Positions 6,073 to 6,269 of a stretch of 6,269 bases of DNA are shown here, piece after piece (within the stretch, counting starts at the first letter, position 1; each line of letters starts with the position of its first letter). The stretch covers positions 1-6,269 of the forward strand of contig JAKZUA010000048.1 of the NCBI GenBank assembly GCA_047516825.1, in the 5' to 3' direction. This DNA is from JADFQT01 sp047516825. GTDB lineage: Bacteria; Chloroflexota; Dehalococcoidia; Lucifugimonadales; UBA3495. The notes under the pieces were generated by a model. That model was not told where the DNA came from. It made no database searches and saw only the letters and a program-made list of their open reading frames with translations. A program made the position numbers and the translations under genes.

Positions 6073-6099
6073 AGCTGAAGCCCAAACCGGCATAACAGC

Positions 6100-6128
6100 T
6101 TGAGCCTGGAAGTCAAGGAACTTTTAAA
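6100..6128 (+). promoter_or_regulatory. Weak candidate promoter before the right-edge open frame
   Basis: TTGAGC (6100-6105) and TTTAAA (6123-6128) are 17 bp apart, each matching the housekeeping consensus at four of six positions. Correct spacing and position before the 6155 frame are the only support. Confidence 0.2.
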
Positions 6129-6154
6129 ACACGTAACTGTTCAGACTTGATGAG

Positions 6155-6269
6155 GTGAATTGGCTCAAAGCCGTTGGAAAAACGCTGGCATGGCCGGGGG
6201 AGTTGTGGCATACCAGGGAGGTGGACACTGAACTAGACCTGAACGCGGCGAGTCGCGAAACTCTGCTGG
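6155..6269 (+). CDS. Possible gene start running off the right edge (partial)
   Basis: From a GTG at 6155 the frame stays open to the window end for 38 codons, and an in-frame TAA at 6134-6136 limits any earlier start. The translation begins MNWLKAVGKTLAWPGELW and ends near DLNAASRETLL. That last stretch resembles the opening of the helix-hairpin-helix repeat of ComEA-like DNA-binding proteins (LNTAS.EEL), but the diagnostic LPGIG part would lie beyond the window. No strong ribosome site precedes the GTG. The minus strand is also open over much of this stretch, so coding sense is uncertain. Confidence 0.35.
   Translation, partial: MNWLKAVGKTLAWPGELWHTREVDTELDLNAASRETLL

Larger units (their letters stand above)
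5685..6154. other. Gene-free, repeat-bearing intergenic stretch
   Basis: I find no convincing gene here. The only long open frame, on the minus strand at 5894-6085, runs through two hairpin repeats and reads as low-quality basic sequence. The stretch holds several separate palindromes, listed individually, and a candidate promoter near its right end. Its mosaic of short repeats suggests accumulated small repetitive elements and not a decayed gene. Confidence 0.55.

Noticed and set aside
5894..6085. A 63-codon minus-strand frame in the right intergenic region
   Set aside because: It spans two hairpin repeats and has no domain or convincing ribosome site.

Overview
This 6.3-kb window looks like bacterial chromosome of moderately high GC. 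It holds four complete protein genes separated by repeat-bearing intergenic DNA. The gene types (an orphan CoxL-like molybdenum hydroxylase large subunit, a MoaD/ThiS-like protein, a Gfo/Idh/MocA oxidoreductase and an MFS permease) and the small GC-rich hairpin repeats recall environmental Chloroflexota such as the SAR202/Dehalococcoidia lineages. That placement is an inference from style and recollection; no marker gene is present. I see no rRNA, tRNA, CRISPR array or transposase.

Layout from left to right. Positions 1-167 are an edge region with, at best, the tail of a plus-strand gene. An MFS permease occupies 168-1445 on the minus strand. A 200-bp divergent promoter region follows, with a good sigma70-type promoter for the plus-strand gene. 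Positions 1646-3973 encode a 775-residue xanthine dehydrogenase/CO dehydrogenase-type molybdopterin-binding subunit. An 80-bp double-hairpin inverted repeat (4009-4088) separates it from a short MoaD-like gene, best started at 4151 and ending at 4429. A convergent gap with two more hairpins (4466-4511) leads to a Gfo/Idh/MocA oxidoreductase on the minus strand (4554-5594). Then come about 560 bp of apparently non-coding, repeat-rich DNA. An open frame running off the right edge (from 6155) may be the start of another gene.

How they may work together: the molybdenum hydroxylase needs molybdenum cofactor, and MoaD-type proteins supply the sulfur for the cofactor's dithiolene, so these two same-strand genes make a plausible functional pair. 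The MFS permease is divergent from the hydroxylase and could carry its substrate or product, but nothing in its sequence names a substrate. The Gfo/Idh/MocA enzyme is convergent, has its own strong ribosome-binding site and probable promoter, and need not belong to the same pathway.

Most worth a second look: the MoaD-like protein's glycine tail is capped by Arg-Lys-Gln; the hydroxylase large subunit has no small or medium partner here and has unusual residues at cofactor-site motifs; and related stem-loops recur in three intergenic regions.
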